From Phytophthora quininea (taxonomy: Eukaryota > Oomycota > Peronosporomycetes > Peronosporales > Peronosporaceae), in assembly GCA_011947345.1 (NCBI GenBank), contig JAAVTG010000333.1, positions 124,001 to 188,000 on the forward strand: a stretch of DNA of 64,000 bases, in the 5' to 3' direction. Positions 44,027 through 54,789 of the stretch are shown in pieces. The notes below the pieces were generated by a model. That model searched no databases and was not told where the DNA came from. It saw only the letters and a list, made by a program, of their open reading frames with translations. The position numbers and the translations under genes were made by a program. The number at the start of each line of letters is the position of its first letter. The first letter of the stretch is position 1.

Positions 44027-45262
44027 TGGGTAGTCTTTTTGTGGTGATGGTACGGTAATTAGGGAACATCTTCGGTACTGTACAGGACATTGAAAAAATG
44101 CGAATGGTACTCTGTTGAGATCAAAGGGTTTTGTGCAGAAACTAACTCATTCCTGGAGAGTATCTTTAGTCAAGATACAAGAGAGCACAATAAAAAGAAT
44201 AGTAACAACAAAAACTGATAGTGTAGCGTGGTGCCAAGAAGTAGCTGTGTTGCAACGCTAACGATTTTACATCTAGGCTAGTTACGTCAAGTTTGGTCTT
44301 TGTTGGTGCTCACTTGTTTAAGTCTTTCCCGTTTAGAAGCAATAGATGTGCGTTTTCTGCTGATATCTACATTTTTTCCAATATCAAAGGCATATCCAGC
44401 ACGATATCCTTTTAAGATCACACTCTAATAAAGGGCAGCAAAAGCGAAAGCTGTGCTAAGAATAGAAAGCAATTAAAAAATTATTTATTTACATGTAAGG
44501 CACATTGTGGACTGTGATAGAATGCATACGCTAGCCGCAGTGCAAAACCTCTACTAAACACAGTTATGTTGCTAGTTATTTTGCTGCAACGACTTTTCTT
44601 AGCACTACAGGAATAATGTATGGACATCAAGCAAAAGGAAAATGGTCCAATACTCGTGTCAGTAATTTGCAGAAGTACTATTGATATCTCCATATGAAAC
44701 GCTTGGCGGGTACCTGGGGTCCCATCCGGACTTTAGATCTGCCAAAAACACCGGTATTCACTATGCTGATATTATCAGCAACAAATCTGAAATTACAAAC
44801 TACTGCGTTCGTGATATTATAAAGTCCAGCTTTTTCTATAGGTTTAAGCTTTTCTATTACTGGAGCGTCAACACTAAGATTGGCTTGTTAAGCACTTTAT
44901 CTCTGAATAAATATAATGATTCAGCATCGTTAAGCAAAGTTTTAGTCAAAGTTTGACATGTATTATGGTGTTGAAGGAGGTTGTGTAATTTTATAATATA
45001 TTTAGCTCATACATGAAAAGATATTTGTGAAAAATTCGTTAAATAACAATCGTTTGTTTAATATGTTTTGGATATAAAGGCTATACTGGCATTTGCTTTT
45101 TAAATAAAACCATATGTTAATCAAATCGACTATTGGAGCGTATTCGTAACGCAGTCGATACAATGCTTCAAGTGCTTGTGGATTTGTCCATCCCAAAATT
45201 TTGAATAGTTTGAGATTATACTGTCAAGATTCTCTGTCACCACGAACTGTATTCAATTGATA
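44027..45262. other. AT-rich DNA, no gene seen
   Basis: Short open frames only (for example 44681-44956, beginning MISPYETLGGYLGSHP), in sequence of clearly higher A+T than the flanks. No motif or repeat partner recognised. Confidence 0.5.
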
Positions 45263-45274
45263 ACTAGCCGAGCG

Positions 45275-45291
45275 CCGCCGCTACGCGGCGG
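45275..45291 (-). terminator. 3' terminal hairpin of the Helitron
   Basis: CCGCCG (45275-45280) pairs with CGGCGG (45286-45291) over a 5 nt loop, seven bases from the terminal CTAGT at 45267-45263. A second GC hairpin (CCCGCC...GGCGGG, 45324-45348) lies inside. Confidence 0.7.
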
Positions 45292-45529
45292 TGGGTTATG
45301 GTTGGATGCAGCTGTGTGGACCGCCCGCCTCCGCTACGCTCCGGCGGGTTGAGTTAGCTTTTGCACGAATCAGTAAGTAGTTTAATCTAAAACTACGGGC
45401 TTATAAATATTTTATAAAACATATGAAAAGTACCAAGTGCTTTAAAGCTAGGTTCTAGTTCGTAGTGTCAAGCTACTACATCTAGCCTAGCAATGGACCT
45501 CGACTCCTAATCAAAAATCTGCGTGTACA

Positions 45530-47250
45530 CGATGCTTCTCGTGTACACTCCTCCGTCCGGGTCTACGAACTCTGGATACTCAATCAATGCCTTGAACTTG
45601 CTTCGGGACGTCACGCGAGACAACGCCACATACAATTGGCCATGCGAACAGCACGGGAAGCCAAGTACAGCCCCAAGTTTAACACCGTCTGACCTTGGGC
45701 CGTGTTAATCGTCATGGCGAATGCCGGTTGCACGGGGAACTGCTTTCGTCGTAGCCGGAAGGGGAAATCGGAGTTGTCGTCGTCGCTCACGAACATAATT
45801 CCCGGGATGAGTACTTCTTGGCCTGTTCGTTCTCCAGTCATAATTGTTGCTCGAATGACGTGGTCCTTCAAGCCGACGATTCGTAGACGCGTTCCGTTGC
45901 ACAGTCCAAGATCCGGGGGATGAGATTTCTCATCATCATGATGGGGATGCCCTTCTTGAGCAGTAGTCTGTGAGGTGGAATCCCGTTCATGTTCACCGAG
46001 TGGAGGAGCTACTGCTCGAAAAGCGTTCCGTCATCCTCCTCCACCGAGTCCACCGACAAATACTCCCGCGCTGTCTCCGGAAGTCGAGCTGCGAGTGCCT
46101 CGTTGATTCTGCATACCATCTCATTCTTAGTCGTCAAAACCGTCCGGCTGGCAAAATATTCATTCGTCGCAATCTCCGGATTCGCAACGTCGGCATACAT
46201 TGCGTCAATGATGCGGATCATACCCCTTGGTATTGCCCCTGGAGCTATTTCCTCGTCCTCGTCGTCTTCTACAGGAGGTCCGGGATCAGCATATCAGCAG
46301 GAATCTTGATGTAGTCATTGCCAAGATCAGCACGTTTTCGTGCCGACCCTCACCAACGGCAAGCAAAACATTAGAGAGAGAGAGGATATCCTCGTCGCTT
46401 TCTCCTGTCCCCTCGCTCCCAATGCGCATGTTCTGTGTTAACCGAACCTGCAAAAGTGTCTCCACAGAGGCGATTCCTTTATACATGCGTTGATCGTTTC
46501 TGCAGGCGTGCCTCTCTTCACGACAGGAAGGATCTGGCGGAAATCTCCTGAGAGGACAAAAACCTTTCCACCGAAAGGCTCCTGGGGTTATCCATAATGT
46601 CCCGTTGCGCTCGGTCGACAGCCTCAAACGCGTGGCGATGCGTTATCGGAGCTTCATCCCAAATGACCAAACTGATCTGGTGGATAAGCTTGCGCAGGTG
46701 CGATTGTTGGAAAATCGAACACGTAGAATCCTTGTCCAGTTTCAGCGGAATTTTGAAAGTAGAATGCGCCGTACGCCCGCCCATGAGAAGTGAAGATGCA
46801 ATTCCACTGGACGCAACAGCAAGTGCAATCTTCTCATCCAGACGCACCCTGGCCAAAATGCGTCGAAGTAATGTAGACTTTCCCGTTCCACCAGGCCCAT
46901 CAACAAAAAGAAACTATTGTGAAATTTCCCGCGTGGATGAACTGCCCCCGTCGTTACGCGAAGCGCTGATCGTCGATACCTCATGTCCTGACTCGGCTTC
47001 GACGGCTTGTATGATCTGGTCGAATACGGCTTTCTGCCCTTCGTTGAGTTTGGCCTCGTCGCGAACAATTGCCTCCAATGTCCTTGCGCTGTAGCCTTTC
47101 TCGCGGCGTATGAGATTGTTGTCGAGAAGAGACTCTCGAACCAAACTCGGGAAGTCACTTAACTGCGGAAGGTCAAAATCGGTCACAGCATACCCACTTA
47201 CCTTTAGCAAATCGTTCACGCTTTTTAGCGTCTCAAACAACACCACAGTC
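45530..47250 (-). pseudogene. Helitron PIF1-like helicase, frame-broken
   Basis: From 47246 downward: EAIVRDEAKLNEGQKAVFD, then Walker A GPGGTGKSTLLRRIL (near 46910-46865), SSGIASSLLMGGRTAHSTFK, Walker B LVIWDEAPITHR (near 46640), MIRIIDAMYADVANPEI, FASRTVLTTKNEMVCRINEA (46140 region), GIMFVSDDDNSDFPFRLRRK, then FAMTINTAQGQTVLNLGLYL (near 45680), the last helicase motifs. This is the C-terminal helicase of the RepHel protein. Several stops and frame changes, for example near 46500 and 46915. The N-terminal Rep nuclease is absent. Confidence 0.8.
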
Positions 47251-47989
47251 CCCGTGTAGACTCGGGGAGGTTCCGGTGCTTAGGCGCTATATCCCGATTC
47301 AATTCCTCATAGAACTGGTCCCACAACCTACGGACATCTCTTGGCATCGAGTACACAGTGTACTGAAGAGCTGTCGAAGTTGGCATGGGATCTAAAACTT
47401 GCAGCCTCTGTCATGCATGCAGCCCACTCTTGATTGTTGTCAAGATATCTCAATTGTAACTCTGCTTCCTAAAACGTGGGACATACGACGCTGGTCACTG
47501 TCCGTAAACTCTCGAACGATGAAGGCTTTCTTCGATTACAGAGCAATATTCGGAGAAAAAACTTCTCAGCGTCCGGGAGGTTACATAGATTATTCTTTCT
47601 AGTGCCTCTCTCTACTGCTTGCGCCGAACCCACTGCTTTTCTTTCCAAACGAACTCCTTGGGGATGTCCTTGTATAGCATCGTCTTCGCAAGCGAGCGCA
47701 GGTAACGTTCCCACGCTCTATCGCGTTTGGTTTTAGTTGTGTGGGGGACTATTGTCGACCTCTTCATTAAGTACGTTTGGTGCGGACCACCCTACTATTG
47801 GTGTGGTCCACCTTCGCTCCGCTCGGGAGCGATTGGCTGAAACTCATTTCAGGGAATGGGCGCCGCCGTCGCTTGCGCTCGGCAGCCAATGGCAGCGCCA
47901 GATCTTGTCCATCGAAACTCGGCGACGGACCGACCGACAGACTGACAGACAAGCGGACAGACAGCAAGTCTCCCGTAGTAGTCTTAAGA

Positions 47990-48662
47990 TATACCCTATC
48001 GATATAGCTAGTGCATAATGATCTATTCGCTTCAGTTGTGCGAGATCACTGTACAACTTGTGTATCTACTTTTAAATACGAGGTAGCTGTACTTTACTGA
48101 TTCTTAGGGAGATAAAATATTATACCGCTCAATTTATTACTAGATGAACTTTGCTGTACTAGTCTTAAAGGGAACATATTTTACTGCCCTACATTAGTCA
48201 ACATCAATGAAAACATGGGGACTGAAAATTTATTCTTGAGCAGGATGAAAGTATGAATGCAGAGTATTCTATCTTTAATGTTAACTGCTAAGGTACTTTA
48301 GTGTGTTAGTAGAAGAACTCGCTTACATGTTCAATGTGAAGCTTTGTATTCGTTTAAAATATTGGAAAGGTCCTTAATTAGGCACTTTATTAACGGTTGC
48401 CGCCTTATTCATGAACAATCATTAGCATTGCTTTAGAAGTGTACGTTATGCGTTGCTGTTAAAATACGATAGTAAAATTGTGCCAAAGCAAATGAAATTT
48501 ATTGTGAATCGTGCATAATGTCGACTTCAGTGTTGCCGCCATTATCGATACAATTTCTGTAACGTCGACTACAAGATTTCGTATATTCTAATACTGTTTT
48601 GACGTCTTTATCTTAGCACATTAACTGGCAAAACCACATATGTTTTCTCTGTCGTCTAAATC
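47990..48662. other. AT-rich DNA, no gene seen
   Basis: No open frame of note or motif between the Helitron 5' end and the inverted-repeat element at 48.66 kb. Confidence 0.5.
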
Positions 48663-48664
48663 TA

Positions 48665-49408
48665 ACAAGGATTGCCTGACTCAACCAGACTGAAAAACGG
48701 CATTCCTCGAAGTAGCCTAAAAATAAAATCTCCAGTTTTGTAAATTAGCCCACAATATTTTTGCTATTAAATTGACGTTTTTCTAAGAGAAGTGGGGTAG
48801 TGGCATGATTGGATCTGTTTTGGTTATTGCATTATCGTAGGTCAAACATGGCATTCTGAACAAAAAGGCTTCAACTTTTTTAGGCAAAATAAAAATATCG
48901 TTCGATTGGAATTATTTTCACATGGTGTCTTTGTTCTTGGGCTACCTATGCCATATCTAGTTGTCTAAGTAAAAAATAATAATAGTTCCTGAAGATATAA
49001 CATGTCTAAAACGATTGCGTAGTTGGTCATTTTGAGTTTTTCTTCAAGAAGCTGTTTTTATTGGGGCATCTAGGGGCTACACGTGAATACACACCTTAAC
49101 GCAAACGTTTAGGCAATATTGAAAGCCCTGTGATTGGATGTGTATAACTAGTTTTGGCTAAGGTGCCATCATTTTAACGAAACACTTAGAGACATACCAA
49201 CAATTCTTCAAAACTCTAAACTTGCCACCTGTTACATATCATGTAATAGAAGGTGAATGGACGCTATTCTGCGGCACAGCCTAGCCCACTATGGTTTTAC
49301 ACCATGGTATGATGTATTGACACAGCTTAACGATGCCTCATATCTTTTTGGTAAAATTAGTTTTTACCCACTACGAAAAATGGTCTGGTTGAGTCAAGCA
49401 ATCCTTGT
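48665..49408. mobile_element. TA-flanked inverted-repeat element (MITE-like)
   Basis: 744 bp, AT-rich, non-coding. The ends are inverted repeats of about 26 bp with one mismatch: left ACAAGGATTGCCTGACTC..., right ...GCAATCCTTGT, each followed by the complementary CAACCAGAC/GTCTGG block. TA dinucleotides flank both ends (48663-48664, 49409-49410). Length, no coding capacity and TA duplication suggest a miniature element of a Tc1/mariner-like superfamily. Confidence 0.65.
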
Positions 49409-49544
49409 TAATTAGAATTACTAGGTTGTGCTACTACTTCTATGTCTTTTAAGTCTGAGACATCAAGACGGCAATATCGTAGATAGTGTATCATTGTTTC
49501 TACACTTAGTATTTGTCCTAATTTATCAGACATCAGCAATTCGC

Positions 49545-50091
49545 TTAGTAAAATATAATATGCATCCTTTGCGCTACCTTTACAAACACATAGTGATATA
49601 TGCGATTAGATTCAACACAGTACAAATAGGTAGATTTGAGAGGCATCTCTTCCAACTCAAACACTACTTTATAGAATCGAAGTTTATTAGTTTCAGCTTG
49701 GTTGATGTACGCTGCAGTGTAGTTGGCGGCATCATATGCTTTTTCGATCAATTGTATGTCCGTATTAGCTCTCCAAGCAGCCGAAAGAACAGGCGAATAG
49801 TTATTGGTGTTTTTTCTCATCGACGTAATTTAATCTAAACAAACGCAATTCCCTCACTGACTTCAATATCGGTTTGCTCCTGAAGTTCATTTGAATATCC
49901 AAATCTGCATTTATCTCCGCGTATTTTGCAATATGAGTCAAAAGAGCGAACGTGTTGTTGCACGCAATAAGCACTGCGGGATAAATCACATTCGCACTGT
50001 AGAGTGTCGGCTTTGGAGAACGTGCGGACAAAATATCAATGTTTTTGTCTCTCTGTAGTCGAAGTACTACATAGACTATTATAAAGCTCAT
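49545..50091 (-). pseudogene. Helitron-like Rep/helicase fragment in AT-rich DNA
   Basis: The open frame 49820-49545 contains YSPVLSAAWRANTDIQLIEK followed by AANYTAAYINQAET, which matches the WRAN-D-Q...A..Y...Y..K.E block found between the Rep and helicase domains of Helitron proteins. Another open frame, 50091-49801, lies directly upstream but has no clear motif. No Helitron termini were found nearby. An old fragment; only the WRAN block supports it. Confidence 0.45.
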
Positions 50092-50200
50092 CAGTCGTTT
50101 TTGCTAGAAGAGACATGAGTTGCTAGTTTACTTCGCCTAAATTCGTTTTCCGCAAGGCACAACATGTCGATGGGCATCGTTTGGATTGTATTGTAAACGC

Positions 50201-50431
50201 TGTTGCGGGTTACCGGTTTACTGGTATCCATACCGGTCCAACTTGACCACGCGTGATTACGGTACGGTGTTTACGCTACCACTGATTAGACGCGCAGAAT
50301 ATTTGGACGAGTGGGCGTGCATCTTTGTACCCGCCAAGTTAACATTTCAAATGAACTCTCACTTCCTCATTTCATTCCTTCTTCTCAAGTGACTTCAATT
50401 CCTCACGGCCAAGCCCGCTTGACCCCTTTTA
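50201..50431 (+). repeat. Copia element 2, 5' LTR
   Basis: 231 bp, starts TGTTGCGGGTTACCGG and ends GACCCCTTTTA, again not CA. It contains a TACCGGTTTACTGGTA-like imperfect palindrome near its 5' end. Confidence 0.9.
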
Positions 50432-50446
50432 GGTTATGAGCCCAAG
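50432..50446 (+). other. Half-tRNA-Met primer binding site, copia element 2
   Basis: GGTTATGAGCCCAAG, identical to the site of copia element 1 although the LTRs differ. The ATG within it (50436) is out of frame with the downstream gag by one base here, so the start was lost to an indel. Confidence 0.7.
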
Positions 50447-53400
50447 TACGATGCCGCACCCGACGTCTCGTCCAAGGTCCTCATTGACAAGTTCGACGGC
50501 GATAACTACGCGACGTGGAGCAGCTATATGCGCGGCGTTTTCCTGACCAAGTCGGTGTGGGGTGCTGTCAAGCGGGAGACGGCGCCGACATTTACGGATT
50601 CTCGTGCATCGGATGAGTACAGCCGTACGTCAAACGTCGCGCTGGGCCTGATGCTGCTACACATGGTTGCCGACTATCATCACATGATCACGGAGTACGA
50701 ACACGCCTGGATTGCGTGGGCCAAGCTCAAGGCACTGTACGGCGGAACGCAGAAGGTCGGTCGCATCTACCTCAAGCATCAGCTGTTCAGCATGGAGATG
50801 ACAGAAGGCGACAATGTGCTGCATCACTGCAACGAGGTCCTCAACATCAGCGCCAAGCTCAACAGTATCGGCGCCAAGATGGAGGACGAAGGCGTGGTGA
50901 TCTGCTTGTTGCGCAGTCTACCCAAGAGCTACGAGAACGTCGTGCTGAACTTGGAGATGAGCGCCGCTGAGCTGAAGACGCAAGACGTTATCAAGGTGCT
51001 CACGAACGAGCACATCAAGCGGCAGGGTGAGAAATCGACACCGGTGAAGACTGAGGACGCTGCAAATGCGTTCAGTGTCGAGCGTGAGACTCGCCGTTGT
51101 TCCTACTGCGGAAAACTGGGGCACCTCGTGGACAAGTGCTGGACCAAGCAGAAGGACGGAAATCGTGGAGCACGACGTGGCCGGTCTGGTCGCGGTGAGA
51201 ACAATATCCAGTGGCGCAACGAAGATGAGGGTGACTTCATCGCGTTTGCGGTCTCTATGGCGTGCGGAGTTTCGACGAGCAAGAAGTTCCAAGATACGTG
51301 GGCAATCGACAGTGGTGCCACACACCACATCTGCAACGACAAGTCCAAGTTTGCCGACATCAAGCTGTGGGACAAGCGCGAACTCACGGTTGCCAACGGG
51401 GACTCTGCCAGAATTTTGGGAGTCGGAACGGTTGTTCAGCGAGTGGTTTTGCCCAACGGTGACGATCGCGAGATCAAGGTCGAAGACGCGTTGTACGTGC
51501 CAGGCATGAACAAAGACTTGATGTCGGTCCCGCAGATCAACAAAGTGGTCTGTTTACGGTGGTGTTTGATGGTGCTGAAATGCACATCACTCTGAAAAAG
51601 TCGAAGAAAATCGTTAGTTCGGCGGACCTAGTCGATGGACTCTACTGGCTTCGTGTCCCGCGCGCTTCAGCAAATTCGGTCTCAGTTTCAGTGGACGCTG
51701 TTGATCTGCACTCAAGGATGGGTCACGCTCCGAACGATGTGGTGCGTAAAATGGTCTCAAGTGGCATGCTCAAGGGCGCCAAACTGCCAGCATCATCGGA
51801 AAAATCGAGTGTTTGCCGTGGGTGCCAGCAAGGAAAATCGGTCCAAAAACCTTATCCGACCAACCACGAAAAGGCTAAGTACAAGCCGTTCGAGCTGCTT
51901 CACTTCGATATTTGCGGGCCGATGGAGGAACATTCTCTCGGTGGCAGCAGATATTTGCTGCCCATTGTCGACGAAGCCAGTGGGTGCATGACGGGATTTT
52001 GCCTGCGCGCGAAGTCGGAAAGTGAAGGCTACCTGAAGAAATTTATTTCGAAGGTGGAGTCGCAATTCGGCGCGCGGGTGAAGTTTGTGCGTCATGATGG
52101 TGCCAAGGAATTTGCTACCAACTCGCTCAAGTCTTTCTACGATGGCCGTGGCATTGAACAACAAGTCACGGTTCCGTACGCGCACCAGACCAACGGCACG
52201 GCTGAACGTGCCAACCGCAGCATTGTGACAATTGGTCGCAGCATGTTGCATCATGCTGGACTTGACAAGAGATTTTGGGCGGAGGCGGTGATGACTGCAA
52301 TCTACATTAAGAATCGACTGCCGTCACCGAAGGTCACCGGGAAAACTCTTTCGAGATCGTGTATAATTCCAAGCCCAACGTGAAGCACATGCGCATTTTT
52401 GCTGCTCGGTGTTCGTGTTGACCCCCAAGGAAAAGCGCCTTAAATGGGACCCAAAAGTTCGTGACGGTATTTTCATGGGCTACGAGGAGCGTTCCAAGGC
52501 GTACCGAATTTATGACATCGAAGCAGGGCAGGTGGTGGTTTCTCGCGATGTCACTTTCGAAGAGTCAAGATTTGGTGCTGTTGAAGAGCGCGAGGACGAC
52601 AAAGATGACAAAGTCGAAGATGCCATCGAGTACCTCAACGACATTGATCTTAGTTCTGGTGACTCTGGTGAGATCGATTTCAAGCAAGCGGGAAAACGTA
52701 AAACCTGTCCTGACCCCGAAGTCCGTGAAAATATTCGCTGACCTCGTCGTGGTGCTGGCTTGGAGGAAGCAAGTGCTCCGGATGAGAGTGAAGAAAATTC
52801 GGGACATCACCACTCGACTCCTCACGAAGAAAATTCGGCCTCCAATGACGAAGAAAATTCTTCAGCTTCGACAATGTTTTGGCATGAGAGTGCGAATGCT
52901 TTCGAGGCGAAGGACAACGCCGAACCTGAGAGTTTTCAAGTTGCGGTCAGCGGTTCGGGCCAAGTACACTGACGCAAGGCTATTCGTGCAGAACTTCGGT
53001 CGATGCGACTTCGTGGAATTTTTCGTGCGGCAAAATTGCCAAACGGTCAACGCGCTGTCGGCACCAAGTGGGTCTTCAAAATCAAGCGCAACCCGGATGG
53101 ATCCATCGCTAAATACAAGGCTCGACTCGTTGCCAAGGGTTTTGTGCAGAAATACGGTATTGATTATACCGAGACGTTCTCGCCGGTCGTGAAGTATGTC
53201 ACACTTCGCATGATTATTGCTCTCGCCAAGTACTTCGGATGGCCCATCGACCAACTCGATGTGGTTACGGCTTTCTTGTACGGATTGATGAAGGAGAAAG
53301 TGTTCTGCACAGTGCCGGAAGGTGTGGAGTTGGACGATGACTTCGACTGCATCGAGTTGCTCAAGGCAATTTACGGTCTCAAACAGGCTTCACGAGTTTG

Positions 53401-54480
53401 GAACGAGACTTTTGACGAATACGTTCGCTCCATCGGTTTTCGCGCTTCGGCCTATGATCCGTGTCTCTACGTCGAAGTTATCGATAACAAGTGCGTACTG
53501 CTGTTAGTGTATGTGGACGACGTCTTGGTGACAGGAAGCTGTGCCGACCTAATTGCTGAAGTCAAGCACCAACTCAAGACACGTCTTGAGATGACCGATA
53601 GTGGCAAGTGCAAGTTTATTCTCGGTATCGAAGTGGTCGACAGTGCTGATGGCAGTGTGACTTTGTGCCAGCCTCGCTACATCCGCGACATTTTAGAGCG
53701 CTTTGGCATGGACAAGTGCAAACCTGCTTCGAGCCCAGTGGACATTAGCACCAAGCTTGTTCCGAGCGACGCACTGACGAAGTTGGACGCACCTTTTCGC
53801 GAGGCCGTTGGCGCACTCATGCACTTGATGGCTTCGACTCGCCCAGACACATTGCTTTTGCTGTGGGGTATGTTTCGCGATTTATGGAGAACCCCCAAGT
53901 CGAACACTGGATTGCAGTGAAACGAATTTTTCGCTATCTTCAGGGCACTAAGGCGCACGGAATTCGCTTTTCGCCGAGCAAAAACGTTGAGTTTTTGGGC
54001 TACTCGGATGCTGACTGGGCCGGCGACGTGAGCGATCGCAAGTCGACTTCCGGCTACCTTTTCCAACTTGTAGGCGGGCCAGTATCGTGGGGCTCCAATA
54101 AACAATCAAGTGTGTCGTTATCTACGAGCGAAGCCGAATACATCGCGCTGAGTCTGGCGATCCAAGAAGGCAAATGGGTGCATCGACTTTTGTGCGAGAT
54201 TTTGGCGGCTGCGGTTTTACCGACTCCGGACTTGACAATTTTCGAAGACAACCAGTCGTGCATCAAGATGACCAAGAACCCTGTGAACCACGGCCGCGCC
54301 AAGCACGTCGACATCAAGTACCACCACATCCGTGACGAAGTGAAGCGCGGTGAAGTGACTGTCGAGTACTGCGAGACCGCGATCATGCTGGCGGACATCT
54401 TGACGAAGGCGCTCCCGGACCCCGCCACAACGAACTCACGACGGCACTTGGCGTTCACACGTGTTCGCGTTGAGGGGCGT
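50436..54480 (+). pseudogene. Copia gag-pol, frame-broken
   Basis: Domains in order: gag [18 protein letters not shown]; zinc knuckle [14 protein letters not shown] (about 51100); protease [14 protein letters not shown] (about 51300); pre-integrase LHSRMGHAPNDVVRKM with CRGCQQGK; integrase FDICGPM, VRHDGAKEF and HQTNGTAERANRS (about 51900-52230); RT GTKWVFKIKRNPDGSIAKY to LVYVDDVLVTG (about 53060-53530); RNase H SDADWAGDVSDRKSTSGYLF, STSEAEYIALSLAI and FEDNQSCIKM (about 54000-54260). Frames break near 50470, 51560, 52370, 52740-53000 and 53870. Integrase and RT catalytic residues remain, but no continuous polyprotein can be made. Confidence 0.88.
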
Positions 54481-54710
54481 GTTGCGGGTTACCGGTTTAC
54501 TGGTATCCATACCGGTCCAACTTGACCACGCGTGATTACGGTACGGTGTTTACGCTACCACTGATTAGACGCGCAGAATGATTGGACGAGTAGGCGTGCA
54601 CCTTTGTACCCGCCAAGTTAACATTTCAAACGAACTCTCACTTCCTCATTTCATTCCTTCTTCTCAAGTGACTTCAATTCCTCACGGCCAAGCCCGCTCG
54701 ACCCCTTTTA
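54480..54710 (+). repeat. Copia element 2, 3' LTR
   Basis: 231 bp partner of the 5' LTR with six substitutions, ending TTTTA before the AACGC target duplication. Confidence 0.9.
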
Positions 54711-54789
54711 AACGCGTATCGGGAGCCGTCTAGCCACCGTAGTGGTTCAACTTCCGCATGCGATGCGTTATCTCTGATGCTCTACTATT

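Larger units (their letters stand above)
45263..47989 (-). mobile_element. Internally deleted Helitron
   Basis: In minus-strand sense it starts TCTTAAGACTACTACGGG after a host A (47990) and ends with a GC hairpin and CGGCTAGT before a host T (45262). TC at the 5' end, a hairpin then CTRRT at the 3' end and insertion between A and T are the Helitron rules. At 2,727 bp it holds a PIF1-type helicase but no Rep region, so it is a deleted copy. A tetranucleotide run (GACC/GACA) lies at about 47922-47966 near the 5' end. Confidence 0.72.
50201..54710 (+). mobile_element. Older Ty1/copia LTR retrotransposon, decayed
   Basis: 4,510 bp flanked by AACGC target duplications (50196-50200, 54711-54715). 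The 231 bp LTRs differ at six positions (about 97.4% identity), all substitutions. Internal region: half-tRNA-Met primer site and a gag-pol frame broken by several frameshifts. Distinct from copia element 1 in LTR sequence and protein. Confidence 0.93.

Noticed and set aside
47922..47966. GACC/GACA tetranucleotide run as a CRISPR-like array or telomeric repeat
   Set aside because: Short, imperfect and without spacers; a simple repeat near the Helitron 5' end.
44027..50195. AT-rich stretches as an organelle DNA insertion
   Set aside because: No mitochondrial protein, rRNA or tRNA sequence is visible, while Helitron and miniature-element sequence is.
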